DNA from: Guptibacillus hwajinpoensis
GTDB lineage: Bacteria; Bacillota; Bacilli; Bacillales; Guptibacillaceae
NCBI RefSeq assembly: GCF_005144865.1
Contig: NZ_SWFM01000009.1
Coordinates: 1 to 64,000 of the forward strand
Length of the DNA: 64,000 nt
Reading direction: 5' to 3'
A program made the position numbers and the translations under genes. The notes under the pieces were generated by a model. It was given only the letters and a program-made list of their open reading frames with translations. It made no database searches and was not told the DNA's origin. Of the stretch, positions 25,707-34,646 are shown piece by piece. Within the stretch, counting starts at the first letter, position 1, and every line of letters begins with the position of its first letter.

Positions 25707-27662
25707 ATGAAAATGGAATGGAAAAAGTTATTTGAACCAATTCAACTACGGAATTTAACATTGCCAAACAGAATTATGATGGGTTCCATGCACCTTGGTA
25801 TGGAAGGAAGTAAAGAACAGGAAGAAGCACTGATTTCTTTTTATACTGAACGGTCAGGAGCTTATGGCCCAGGTATTATTGTGACTGGTGGTATATCAGT
25901 TTCTCCCGAAGGAGATGGTGGTCACCACTTTCTTGGGTTTTACCGCGACGAAGATCTAGAAGTAATGGAACGATTAACGAAGCGTGTTCATATGGCGAAC
26001 GGACGAATTGCTGCTCAGCTTTTTCATGCTGGACGCTATGCCTATTCAGAGATGAATCGTGTTCCTTCAGTAGCACCCTCACCAATTAAGTCGCCCATAC
26101 ACCGAGAAACACCAGTAGAACTAAATGAGCTTGATATTCTTAATCTACTTGAATCTTATGCCGAAGCTGGGAGAAAAGCAAAAGAAGTAGGATTTGATGC
26201 AGTAGAAATTATGGGGTCTGAAGGGTATCTCATCAACCAGTTTCTCTCTCCCTCTACGAATAAGCGGACTGACAAATGGGGCGGAGATTTTGAGAGAAGA
26301 TCCAGGTTTGCTATTGAAGTCCTAAAGTCAGTACGTAAAGCAGTTGGAGATGATTATCCTATCATTTTTAGAATGTCAGGGCTCGATCTTGTACCAAATT
26401 CCTCAACACCTGAAGAAACGGTTGAACTCGCGAAACGACTAGAAGCGAACGAAGCAGATCTTCTAAACATTGGCATTGGCTGGCATGAATCGACTGTCCC
26501 TACTATTTCTATGATGGTACCTAGAGCAGGCTTTATACAACCTTCCTTACAAATTAAAGACGCAGTAAACATTCCTGTCGTTGGAAGCAATCGTATTAAT
26601 GACCCTGTACTCGCAGAAGAGCTGCTACACAAATTGGATATGGTTTCGATGGCAAGACCTTTTCTCGCTGATCCTCAGTTACTGAAAAAAGCAAAAGAAG
26701 AGACACTTGATCAAATCAACACCTGTATTGCATGTAATCAAGCATGTCTTGATCATGCATTTGAAGGTAAAGCAGTGTCATGCCTCGTGAATCCACGAGC
26801 TGGTCGAGAACATAAATGGCATATCAAACAAACCGAAAACCCCAAAAAGGTTGTTGTCATCGGTGGTGGTGTCGCAGGAATGGAGGCAGCACGGGCACAT
26901 GCTGAATTAGGACATCAGGTAGCTCTCTACGAAGCTGGACCTTCAATTGGTGGACAGTTCAATCTCGCACGCAAAATACCGATTAAGAAAGAATTCGATG
27001 AGACAATCCGCTTCTATACAACAGAATTACAACGATTAGGTGTTCAAGTTGCTCTCAACCATAAACCCACTGTTGAAGACATTCTTTCACACTCACCTGA
27101 TACGGTAGTTCTAGCAACTGGGGTTATCCCAAGGGAGCCTGTTATTCCTGGAATTGAACATGCAGTTCGCTACCCTGATGTTCTTTCCAGTAAAGTTACA
27201 GCTGGCAAAAAAGTTGTCATCATAGGCGCTGGTGGAATTGGGTGCGACGTCTCTCACTTTCTTATAGAAAAAGGAATAAACGATATCCTCTTACTTAGAC
27301 GAAACGGAAAAATGGGTGAGGGGCTTGGCAAAACAACAAAATGGGCTATGCTTCAGGAATTAAAACAAAATGGTGTACGCTTCCGCACTAACCTTGTGTA
27401 TGAAGAAATTACGGAAAAGGGAATCCGAATTACAGATACTAAGACTGGGGAAGAGGAAGTGCTTGAAGCAGATACGGTTATTCTAGCTGCAGGGCAAGAA
27501 TCTAACGTTCCGAAAGAATATCGAGCCCTTGAACAGAAGGGAATTCAAATTGCGGTTATTGGCGGCGCCCGACTTGCCGGAGAACTTGATGCAAAAAGAG
27601 CGATTTATGAAGGAGCGAAAATAGCCTTCGAGCCAGAGACTATTCCTGTTAACCACTTATAA
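25707..27662 (+). CDS. NADH:flavin oxidoreductase / 2,4-dienoyl-CoA reductase-like
   Basis: 651 aa. N-terminal old-yellow-enzyme TIM barrel (about 1-340), an iron-sulfur ligand set C-x2-C-x3-C-x11-C (CIACNQAC ... SCLVNP, about 333-356), then FAD (VVVIGGGVAGMEAARAHAE) and NAD(P)H (VVIIGAGGIGCDVSHFL) Rossmann domains. The arrangement is that of FadH and trimethylamine dehydrogenase relatives. It may reduce unsaturated acyl-CoA or other enones; the substrate is not determined. GGTGA before ATG is a weak ribosome site. Monocistronic. Confidence 0.9.
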   Translation: MKMEWKKLFEPIQLRNLTLPNRIMMGSMHLGMEGSKEQEEALISFYTERSGAYGPGIIVTGGISVSPEGDGGHHFLGFYRDEDLEVMERLTKRVHMANGRIAAQLFHAGRYAYSEMNRVPSVAPSPIKSPIHRETPVELNELDILNLLESYAEAGRKAKEVGFDAVEIMGSEGYLINQFLSPSTNKRTDKWGGDFERRSRFAIEVLKSVRKAVGDDYPIIFRMSGLDLVPNSSTPEETVELAKRLEANEADLLNIGIGWHESTVPTISMMVPRAGFIQPSLQIKDAVNIPVVGSNRINDPVLAEELLHKLDMVSMARPFLADPQLLKKAKEETLDQINTCIACNQACLDHAFEGKAVSCLVNPRAGREHKWHIKQTENPKKVVVIGGGVAGMEAARAHAELGHQVALYEAGPSIGGQFNLARKIPIKKEFDETIRFYTTELQRLGVQVALNHKPTVEDILSHSPDTVVLATGVIPREPVIPGIEHAVRYPDVLSSKVTAGKKVVIIGAGGIGCDVSHFLIEKGINDILLLRRNGKMGEGLGKTTKWAMLQELKQNGVRFRTNLVYEEITEKGIRITDTKTGEEEVLEADTVILAAGQESNVPKEYRALEQKGIQIAVIGGARLAGELDAKRAIYEGAKIAFEPETIPVNHL

Positions 27663-27672
27663 TGTTAAAGAA

Positions 27673-27703
27673 AGAAGAGGTGCCATACCATGGCACCTCT
27701 TCT
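27673..27703. terminator. Terminator hairpin
   Basis: Perfect 13-bp stem AGAAGAGGTGCCA/TGGCACCTCTTCT between convergent genes; a T-rich tail is present on the minus strand only. Confidence 0.75.
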
Positions 27704-27744
27704 AACTACAATTAAATAACGACGCATTGTAGGATCTAGTCACA

Positions 27745-28494
27745 TTAGATCATTCTTTTAAGAAAGCCCTGTGTGTATCCCGTATCTTCGATTTGTTCCA
27801 TAATCCACTTTTCCTCTTCTTTCAACCAACTTCTAATAAGCTCAGCTGCCGTTTCATAATGATCAACGGTTAGATGACGGAAAATCATTTCTACCTTTTC
27901 AATCTGTTCCTCACATAAGGTTGAATCGAGCGTTTTTAAACCGAGTTGCGCTCTATCTGGATGGTAGTGATGCAAAAGTACTCTTGCGAAATGGACCATG
28001 ACGTTGTTTAGCATTTGAACGGACCATACTTTATTCCCTCTTCTTTTCGCTTTCTCATATTGAAATAAAAAGAAGGCTGTGTCATCGACATCATTAATAA
28101 ACTCTTGATGAGATAATGTTAAATGCTGATTATATTTGGACATACGATTATCTGGATCATATAAAATTGTAAAGTAGTCCTTTTCGATAATTGTCTCATC
28201 CGTTACTGTAAAAAGATCCAGATGGAGCATATCATCGTACACCGCGATAATTTGCGGTGCAATGATAAAAATTTCATCATAGAATAAAAGATTTGCATAA
28301 GTTTCCACATGTGCTTTTCTATTTTTCAGAAAGGCTTCTTTGTCATCCTCTTCTACCAAGCAATAGAGATCGACATCCGAATTGGCATCATGCTCATTTC
28401 GACCCATTGACCCTTTTAGAAAAACAGCTTTCACGCACGGATCTTTCATTAACGCTAAAGTAATAACGTCTACCGCTTCCTCTTGTTTCATCAT
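27745..28494 (-). CDS. Nucleotidyltransferase domain protein
   Basis: 249 aa. N-terminal polymerase-beta-like nucleotidyltransferase core: KGSMGRNEHDANSDVDLYC provides the GS and D-x-D metal motif, and a third acidic strand is LHLDLF. The rest is helical. Related families include aminoglycoside and lincosamide adenylyltransferases, but many are uncharacterised. A second nucleotidyltransferase lies at 28991 with csaA between; the two are only distantly alike. AGGAGAGG precedes the ATG. Confidence 0.78.
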   Translation of the reverse strand: MMKQEEAVDVITLALMKDPCVKAVFLKGSMGRNEHDANSDVDLYCLVEEDDKEAFLKNRKAHVETYANLLFYDEIFIIAPQIIAVYDDMLHLDLFTVTDETIIEKDYFTILYDPDNRMSKYNQHLTLSHQEFINDVDDTAFFLFQYEKAKRRGNKVWSVQMLNNVMVHFARVLLHHYHPDRAQLGLKTLDSTLCEEQIEKVEMIFRHLTVDHYETAAELIRSWLKEEEKWIMEQIEDTGYTQGFLKRMI

Positions 28495-28559
28495 CTAACA
28501 CCTCTCCTACAGAAATAGATATTACACCATCATATCCCATCTTTTACATTCTCTACAAC

Positions 28560-28586
28560 AAAAAAAGGATGCATGGTAGCATCCCT
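28560..28586 (-). terminator. Terminator after csaA
   Basis: Stem GGATGC/GCATCC with loop ATGGTA and seven T on the minus strand directly after the csaA stop. Confidence 0.82.
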
Positions 28587-28916
28587 TTACCCCAGCTTAT
28601 CTCCATTGTTCACCCTTTGATCCGGTTGAATCAAAACCACACCATTCTCGCCATATACGCCAAGCACCAAAATCTCTGACATAAAGTCCGCTATTTGCCG
28701 AGGAGGGAAATTAACTACAGCCAGTACTTGTTTCCCTATTAACTCTTCTCTACTATAAATATCCTTTATTTGGGCGCTGGATTTTTTGACACCGATCTCT
28801 TGCCCGAGATCTACTTTTAATTGATAGGCCGGCTTTTTGGCTTTTTTAAAGTCCAACGCTTCTACAATTTCACCGACCCGAATATCTAACTTCATGAAGT
28901 CTTCAAATGTAGCCAT
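28587..28916 (-). CDS. csaA: Export-associated chaperone CsaA (tRNA-binding fold)
   Basis: 109-aa OB-fold protein of the CsaA/EMAP-II/Trbp111 family (DFMKLDIRVGEIVEA ... FPPRQIADFMSEILVLGV). In B. subtilis CsaA is a dimeric chaperone associated with secretion. The frame opens at a GTG (28925), but the ATG at 28916 has AGGGTGA at proper spacing and matches the 110-aa family length. Confidence 0.92.
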   Translation of the reverse strand: MATFEDFMKLDIRVGEIVEALDFKKAKKPAYQLKVDLGQEIGVKKSSAQIKDIYSREELIGKQVLAVVNFPPRQIADFMSEILVLGVYGENGVVLIQPDQRVNNGDKLG

Positions 28917-28990
28917 TCTATTCACCCTACCTTTATTCCAATACCTATTACTTTATTACTCATTCGCTTTCTATATGTAGATCCCTTCAA

Positions 28991-29626
28991 CTACAATCGT
29001 TTATTTAGAAAAACGTCCATTACGCTTCGAATTTCTTCCTCACTTACAGTTCTATCCCTATATAAATAAGAAGAATAATATTCAACAAGTAAACGATTGT
29101 TTTCCTCGAATTGAATCGAATACAATTCTGATAAAGTTAAAGGGTATTGGGATGTTAAGAGATACCGTTCAATCCGTAGCAAATACATGACATCATTAAG
29201 GATTTCGTATTGATTAACCGGAGGCAAAGTACGTTTTAATCTCTGCTCAGTCGATACGAGAAGCTTCATAACGCCTTCTTTTATTTTCTGTCGAGAAGGT
29301 AAGACAAATGGCGTCTCGCCAAAAACGTTAAGCTGTTCAAAGCATGGGGCTACATATTCTCTCGTTCCATCAGCATCATTCATGAAATCTTTAAGATTTA
29401 CTTCTCTCAAATCAAGCGTGACACCCGTTAATTCAGGAATGGATGACGGTTTTATTTTCTTATCATTGTAGAAACACCAGACATCTAGATCAGAAAATGG
29501 ACCGCCTTCCCCTCTGGCAAAGCTTCCTGTCAAGACAATCCCTCGTAAAGTAGAGGTCTTTAATCGATCAACTAGGCGTTTTGCATATTGTTCAATCATT
29601 AATGGGGTCATGAGTGGGTTTAACAT
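28991..29626 (-). CDS. Nucleotidyltransferase domain protein
   Basis: 211 aa. Polymerase-beta-like core with VLTGSFARGEGGPFSDLDVW (GS-x10-D-x-D type) and a third acidic residue in LDLREV. The C-terminal half is helical (about 115-205), suggestive of a HEPN/substrate-binding helix bundle. AAAGGAG precedes the ATG. No resistance function can be assigned from sequence. Confidence 0.75.
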   Translation of the reverse strand: MLNPLMTPLMIEQYAKRLVDRLKTSTLRGIVLTGSFARGEGGPFSDLDVWCFYNDKKIKPSSIPELTGVTLDLREVNLKDFMNDADGTREYVAPCFEQLNVFGETPFVLPSRQKIKEGVMKLLVSTEQRLKRTLPPVNQYEILNDVMYLLRIERYLLTSQYPLTLSELYSIQFEENNRLLVEYYSSYLYRDRTVSEEEIRSVMDVFLNKRL

Positions 29627-29711
29627 AGGTTTCTTCTCCTTTGTAACGAGACCCTAAGAGGAGCTATCATATATGATTCCGGTCCGTATATACAATTTGA
29701 TATCGGATACA

Positions 29712-30398
29712 TCAATTCGTAAGAAAATGAAATACCTTATCTATAACGTCATCCTGGTCTTCACCGTGACAAATCAGATGCTTCGATTTCTCCATTATAC
29801 ACACCTGCTTCTGATCTGAATCAATGAGATGATATATTGTGTGGGCAGTCTTATATGGAACCATTCCATCTAGCTTCCCTTGAAGAATAATTGTAGGAAC
29901 GGATACACGTTTAAAGGATGGTTTAAGTCGTTGAACAAGCTTACGAAATTCAATCGATGCAAGCACAGGCGTTGTTTTCAGTTTCTTGCTATACCTATTA
30001 AACAATTCGTTTTGAAGAAGTCTGCCCTTTCTCAAGTCCGTTATCATAACACTAATGTCTTTGATCATTTGAACTGGGTGAATATAGTGAATCGCTGCAC
30101 TCAACAACACAAGCTTATCCACTTGATATTTTGTAGCTAAATAACCAGCAAGTACACCACCCATTGAAAAACCAATTAAATAAACGGTATCGCATTTTTC
30201 CATTAACTCTTTTAAGCTTGTTTCTGCAGTAGCAATCCATTGATTATAAGAAACGCCTTGCAATGTTTCTTCTTCTCCATGTCCCGGTAGCGTTGGTACA
30301 GATAAGATCCAATTGGTCTGGTTTTTAAAATACTCTGCTAATGGTTCGACTTCATATGGAGCACCCGTAAAACCATGAATGAGCATACATCCGACCAT
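29712..30398 (-). CDS. Alpha/beta hydrolase, carboxylesterase family
   Basis: 228 aa. Serine nucleophile in LIGFSMGGVLAGYL, aspartate in GKLDGMVPYK and histidine in KSKHLICHGED; the oxyanion region is LIHGFTGAP. The closest types are Est30/YvaK-like monoacylglycerol or carboxyl esterases. The start at 30398 (GAGGGG upstream) is chosen over the open frame to 30449. Confidence 0.88.
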   Translation of the reverse strand: MVGCMLIHGFTGAPYEVEPLAEYFKNQTNWILSVPTLPGHGEEETLQGVSYNQWIATAETSLKELMEKCDTVYLIGFSMGGVLAGYLATKYQVDKLVLLSAAIHYIHPVQMIKDISVMITDLRKGRLLQNELFNRYSKKLKTTPVLASIEFRKLVQRLKPSFKRVSVPTIILQGKLDGMVPYKTAHTIYHLIDSDQKQVCIMEKSKHLICHGEDQDDVIDKVFHFLTN

Positions 30399-30506
30399 AT
30401 TTCCCCTCGCCTTTCGTTTAGTGGTTTTAGTTCTATAATACCACTCCACAAAAGAAGTTAATCATTAGGAATGTATAGACGTTTGCTCAAAAAAGAGGGA
30501 GCTCTT

Positions 30507-31022
30507 CTATCTTCTTATAGAGTTTCTAGATGAGGAAGCTTTATTAAAATAAAGTGCTAGCTTCTCTTTTTCCTGTTCCTTTTGAAGGGAAGTTGCGCAA
30601 TTTGGACAAATAACAGCTCGGGATGGGATTGGCGTACAACAATATGGACATTCTTTACGAGTCATAGCATTAATCGGATCCTGTCCGGGCTTCCTCCAGC
30701 GATTCAATTGACGAACGACTAGAAACACGCAAAAGAAAACAATGATAAACCGAATAGAGGTTGTCAGAAATAAACCGTAATTAATCGTAGCTGCGCCAGC
30801 TTCTTTCGCATCTGACAAGGATGGATAGTAATGACCATTTAAGCTAATGAACATATCCGAGAAGTTAATTCTTGCTAAGACTAGTCCTACCGGCGGAAGG
30901 ATAATATCAGATACGAGTGAATTTATGAAATTACTAAACGCCGCGCCTAACACAATACCAATTCCCATATCAGCTGCGTTCCCTCTTATTGCAAAGTGAC
31001 GAAATTCATTTAATATACCGAT
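30507..31022 (-). CDS. mscL: Mechanosensitive channel MscL with zinc-ribbon tail, non-ATG start
   Basis: The first ATG (30968) would give a 153-aa protein lacking the N-terminal helix. The frame is open further back and encodes G-ILNEFRHFAIRGNAAD, which aligns with the conserved MscL start (M-x-EFKxFAMRGNVxD). A TGA precedes it by two codons, so the only start position matching family and ribosome site (AAGGGGTGAG, five bases away) is ATC at 31022. The two membrane helices are IGIVLGAAFSNFINSLVSDI and FLTTSIRFIIVFFCVFLVV. The usual C-terminal helix is replaced by a CPYC ... CPNC zinc ribbon. Divergent from the DUF819 gene. Confidence 0.8.
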   Translation of the reverse strand: MGILNEFRHFAIRGNAADMGIGIVLGAAFSNFINSLVSDIILPPVGLVLARINFSDMFISLNGHYYPSLSDAKEAGAATINYGLFLTTSIRFIIVFFCVFLVVRQLNRWRKPGQDPINAMTRKECPYCCTPIPSRAVICPNCATSLQKEQEKEKLALYFNKASSSRNSIRR

Positions 31023-31191
31023 GGGAACTCACCCCTTTATGCTTACTCTCCACAATATGTATGCACCAATTATACAAGCTATGATTTTTAATCATTTTAA
31101 TTTTCCTATAATTCTTATTGAAAGCAATAGACAGATAAGAGGTGGTATAATTTATGTTTGTGACTAGAGTTAACATCAAGGAGTGATCAAC

Positions 31192-32406
31192 ATGATATTT
31201 GCACTTTCCTGGTCAAAGGCTTCTCCATTAATAGAAGATCCTATGGCTGTATTTGTTTACCTAACGGTAGTAGTAGGACTTATCTTTATGTTGGGGGAAT
31301 CAAAGAACCATGTTCTTAAGAAACTATTCCACTATGCACCGCCGTTAATCTGGACATACTTTATCCCTATGCTTTCTACGACCTTTGCAATCATTCCGCA
31401 AGAGTCGTCCCTATATGGATTTGTTGCCACATACATTCTTCCAGTCGGACTGCTGCTACTCTTGTTATCAGCTAACGTTCCTGCAACGTTACGACTTGGA
31501 CCTAAAGCTTTATTAATGTTCCTCGCTGGTACACTCGGGGTCATTATTGGCGGTCCCATTGCGCTTGCCATCTTCCAGCCATGGTTACCTGAGGACGCAT
31601 GGAAAGGCGTAGCAGCATTAGCAGGGAGTTGGATTGGCGGTTCAGCGAACATGGCCGCTATGATTGAAGCTGTAGGAACACCTAAAGAGATTCTGTCTCC
31701 AATTATTGTAGTAGATACTGTCGTGGGTTACAGTTGGATGGGAATCATGATTTTCCTAGCTGGGTTTCAGGATAAATTCAACAAATGGAACAAAGCGGAT
31801 GATTCGATCATTCAAAGTGTAAATAAAGAAATGAACGACATTCAACGCAAAAACGAGCGACCTATTCAGGTACCACAACTACTTGGTCTGCTTGGATTAG
31901 CTTTTGGTGTATCTTATATTGTTCTTAAAATTGCAGAGAAACTTCCTCAGTCAGCTGTTCTCTCAACGACAACTTGGACAGTTATGATTATTTCTGCCAT
32001 CGGAATTCTTTTCTCATTCACACCAGTGATGAAACTAGAAGGCTATGGTGCTAGTAAAGTAGGTTACACTGCCATTTACCTTTTACTCGCAACCATTGGT
32101 GCAAGAGCCGACCTTACGTACGTCATTGATTCCCCACAATATGTTCTAATGGGAATTGTCTGGCTCAGCATTCACATTCTCGTAATCTTTATCGCAGCAA
32201 GATTACTACGAGCACCTTTATTCTTTGTTGCCGTAGGCTCTCAAGGTAATATTGGTGGCACAAGCTCCGCTCCTATCGTTGCGTCCGTATTCCAACCTTC
32301 TCTAGCTCCAGTGGGACTTTTGATGGGAATAGTAGGTAACGTTGTTGGTAGCTACGCAGCCGTGCTCTGTGCACAACTCGCTAAGATGGTTGCAACCATG
32401 CTTTAA
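31192..32406 (+). CDS. DUF819 (YjcL family) membrane protein
   Basis: 404-aa polytopic protein with about 11-12 membrane helices and two inverted halves; the conserved motifs GSWIGGSANMAAM and GSQGNIGGTSSAP are typical of DUF819/YjcL proteins. Function not established; the pseudo-repeat layout suggests a secondary transporter. ATG at 31192 has AAGGAG eight bases upstream; a GTG at 31183 is less likely. Confidence 0.87.
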   Translation: MIFALSWSKASPLIEDPMAVFVYLTVVVGLIFMLGESKNHVLKKLFHYAPPLIWTYFIPMLSTTFAIIPQESSLYGFVATYILPVGLLLLLLSANVPATLRLGPKALLMFLAGTLGVIIGGPIALAIFQPWLPEDAWKGVAALAGSWIGGSANMAAMIEAVGTPKEILSPIIVVDTVVGYSWMGIMIFLAGFQDKFNKWNKADDSIIQSVNKEMNDIQRKNERPIQVPQLLGLLGLAFGVSYIVLKIAEKLPQSAVLSTTTWTVMIISAIGILFSFTPVMKLEGYGASKVGYTAIYLLLATIGARADLTYVIDSPQYVLMGIVWLSIHILVIFIAARLLRAPLFFVAVGSQGNIGGTSSAPIVASVFQPSLAPVGLLMGIVGNVVGSYAAVLCAQLAKMVATML

Positions 32407-32418
32407 CTTATACCATTA

Positions 32419-32453
32419 AAAAATCCGTGCTCTCTTTAAGAGCACGGATTTTT
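32419..32453. terminator. Bidirectional terminator
   Basis: Perfect 15-bp stem AAAAATCCGTGCTCT/AGAGCACGGATTTTT between the DUF819 gene and the convergent SDR gene. Confidence 0.9.
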
Positions 32454-32461
32454 GGTGTTTG

Positions 32462-33211
32462 TTAACCTTGTGATGTTGGACGAACTAGTACTTCATTAAT
32501 AGAAACACTATCTGGTTGACCAACTGCATAGTAAATAGCATCTGCAATCGCCTCAGGATCAAGTGGATCAAGACCCTTTGGACCACGGTTGTTTAATTTC
32601 TCTTGCACATCTTCATCTGTAATGGTGTTTGTTAATTCTGTCGCAACAGCTCCTGGAGAGATAATTGTTGCGCGAATGTTTGTAGAAGGGGACATCTCTT
32701 TACGAAGTCCTTCTGTAATAGCACGTACTGCAAACTTCGTACCACAATAAACTGCTCCTGCTGGCATAATTTCATGACCTGCTACAGAAGATACGTTGAT
32801 AATATGACCTGATTTTCTTTCTTCCATATGTGGAAGAACGCCTGCAATACCATAAAGGACACCTTTAATATTAACGTCTACCATCTTGTCCCATTCATCA
32901 ATCTTGAGCTTATTTAAGAATGAAAGTGGCATTAGACCAGCATTATTGATAATAACATCAATTTGGCCATACTCTTCAATTGTTTTATCAGCTAGAGCCT
33001 GCATTTGCTCTCTAGAAGTGACATCGGTCTTTTGAATAATCGCTTCGCCACCGTTGTTTGTTATTTCTTTTTTCAACTCTTCCAGGCGATCTTCACGACG
33101 TGCTGCAAGTACAACCTTCGCTCCATCACCTGCGAGCTTTTTAGCTGTAGATTCGCCAATTCCACTACTTGCTCCAGTAATAATAACGACTTTTCCAGTA
33201 ATATGACTCAT
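32462..33211 (-). CDS. SDR family oxidoreductase
   Basis: 249-aa classical short-chain dehydrogenase: [16 protein letters not shown] (cofactor), NNAGLMPL, catalytic serine in INVSSVAG, and YCGTK catalytic Tyr/Lys. Arg residues after the second strand (AARREDRL) favour NADP(H). Similar to the YdfG/serine dehydrogenase-like subfamily; substrate unknown. AAAGGTGG precedes the ATG. Confidence 0.9.
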   Translation of the reverse strand: MSHITGKVVIITGASSGIGESTAKKLAGDGAKVVLAARREDRLEELKKEITNNGGEAIIQKTDVTSREQMQALADKTIEEYGQIDVIINNAGLMPLSFLNKLKIDEWDKMVDVNIKGVLYGIAGVLPHMEERKSGHIINVSSVAGHEIMPAGAVYCGTKFAVRAITEGLRKEMSPSTNIRATIISPGAVATELTNTITDEDVQEKLNNRGPKGLDPLDPEAIADAIYYAVGQPDSVSINEVLVRPTSQG

Positions 33212-33294
33212 GAATATCCACCTTTCGTTTTATCTTCACCTCTCTAGTTCCCGAGAGTTCAGTAACTAAACATTTGAATGTTCTCTTTCCATTG

Positions 33295-33319
33295 AAAAAA
33301 GCACCCTTATCAGGTGCTT
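33295..33319 (-). terminator. Terminator of the disulfide-formation operon
   Basis: Stem AAGCACC/GGTGCTT followed by six T on the minus strand, just after the thioredoxin-like gene. Confidence 0.78.
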
Positions 33320-33324
33320 CTATC

Positions 33325-33789
33325 TTACTTATTCTTTTCAATCCATTGTTTGAAGGTCTCTTCAGACTGAGATCCAACAATACGATCGACTTCTTTGCCA
33401 TCTTTAAATCGTACTAGCGTTGGAGTCGATTCGATGGCATAATCGTTCCAGCCATTTTCAAATTCAAGAAGGTTGAACTTCTTAAGGTCAATCCCTATAT
33501 CTTCTGCAAGTGGGACAAGGACTGGTGACGTATTTTTACAGTGAATACAAGTAGGACTATAAAAATATACAAATGCATCTTCTTCATCAGATAGCATCTC
33601 GTCAAGTTCATCAGGCAAAATCTGATTCTGATAGAGTGGATCTTCTAACTGATCAACTGTTGCAGGATCGAGCGAATCCTTCCCGTAAGGATTACCCTCA
33701 GCTTTCTCACTATTACTTATATTCGTGACAACTGCTAGTGCTCCAAATATTACAATGACAATTCCAAGAAAAATAATGGCTTTCTTCAT
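33325..33789 (-). CDS. Membrane-anchored thioredoxin-like protein
   Basis: 154 aa: N-terminal membrane anchor (about 4-25), then a thioredoxin fold with active site SPTCIHCKNTSP and the cis-proline in ESTPTLVRF. It overlaps the upstream BdbC gene by four bases, so it is probably its thiol-oxidase or reductase partner in extracytoplasmic disulfide formation, replacing the DsbA-like BdbD of B. subtilis. Confidence 0.88.
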   Translation of the reverse strand: MKKAIIFLGIVIVIFGALAVVTNISNSEKAEGNPYGKDSLDPATVDQLEDPLYQNQILPDELDEMLSDEEDAFVYFYSPTCIHCKNTSPVLVPLAEDIGIDLKKFNLLEFENGWNDYAIESTPTLVRFKDGKEVDRIVGSQSEETFKQWIEKNK

Positions 33790-34223
33790 ATGTTATTCTC
33801 CTTTTTCGTTTGTTTATAAAGGACGATCATTAGAATAGAAATACTCGTAAAAGCTAGTAAAGCAAGAAAAGGAATTGTAATAAATCCAAGTAAATTAATG
33901 TATTCCCCTGTACAAGGTACTCTTCCACAAGCAGGTGCTGAATCAGCAAAAAATGCTGCTTTTTGAATGAGGTAATGATAGATTGAAATACTACCTCCAA
34001 TAATGGAAAGTGGCAGAACATATACCCACTGTCTGGAATCTTTTTTCACCATCGCAATACCTAATAGTAGAACGAGTGGGTACATGAGAATTCGCTGGTA
34101 CCAGCATAATTCACACGGTTCATATTTAAGTACTTCTGAGAAATATAAGCTTCCTGCAAGCGCAAAAACGGAAACCGCCCAGGCACTAAAGAGCAGATAC
34201 TCTATTTTTTTCTCTTTATCCAT
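33786..34223 (-). CDS. bdbC: Disulfide bond formation protein BdbC/DsbB
   Basis: 145 aa with four membrane helices. The first periplasmic-side pair is CELCWYQR and the second is ACGRVPC, the DsbB-type cysteines that pass electrons to quinone. Matches BdbC in length. Coupled by ATGA overlap to a thioredoxin-like partner. Confidence 0.93.
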   Translation of the reverse strand: MDKEKKIEYLLFSAWAVSVFALAGSLYFSEVLKYEPCELCWYQRILMYPLVLLLGIAMVKKDSRQWVYVLPLSIIGGSISIYHYLIQKAAFFADSAPACGRVPCTGEYINLLGFITIPFLALLAFTSISILMIVLYKQTKKENNI

Positions 34224-34324
34224 TCGTTAACTTCACTTCTTTCACTCTGAAAATGATAACCCCATTATACACACCAAAAACCCTGATAAATAGATTAATC
34301 GTGACAATCCCACTACTTTTTTAA

Positions 34325-34345
34325 GGCTCTTTTCTAATACGATAA
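34325..34345 (+). repeat. Isolated end fragment of the MITE-like family
   Basis: GGCTCTTTTCTAATACGATA matches the outer half of the terminal repeat, 63 bp before copy C in the same orientation. It may be the remnant of an older copy. Confidence 0.5.
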
Positions 34346-34387
34346 CGTTAAAGTCTTGTAAGAACGTATATAATGGTACCAGTTTGA

Positions 34388-34607
34388 GGCTCTTTTCTAA
34401 AAGATTGCTGATTTTTAAAGATTTTTCTATAGAGAACCTCACTTTGTTGATTGGAGCGGAAGGTGCTCGACTCCTGCGGGATTAGCGGGACAGGTGAGTC
34501 CCCACAGGAGCGTAAGCGACGAGGAGGCTCACCGCCCGCCCCGCGGAAAGCGAGCATCCTGGAGTGGAAATCAACCGCTCTAAAGCAATAGTGTCTACGA
34601 TAACAGC
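34388..34607 (+). repeat. MITE-like repeat, copy C
   Basis: 220-bp copy between bdbC and the M24 peptidase gene. Left end GGCTCTTTTCTAAAAGATTG; right end GTCTACGATAACAGC. The core is a GC-rich hairpin: GGTGCTCGACTCCTGCGGGA, then GGGACAGGTGAG, loop, GGCTCACCGCCCGCCCCGCG, and AAAGCGAGCATCC. Orientation matches copy B and is opposite to A, D and E. Confidence 0.85.
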
Positions 34608-34646
34608 TTTTTGAAAAGCCGACTCTTGTAGGGAGCCGGCTCACTA

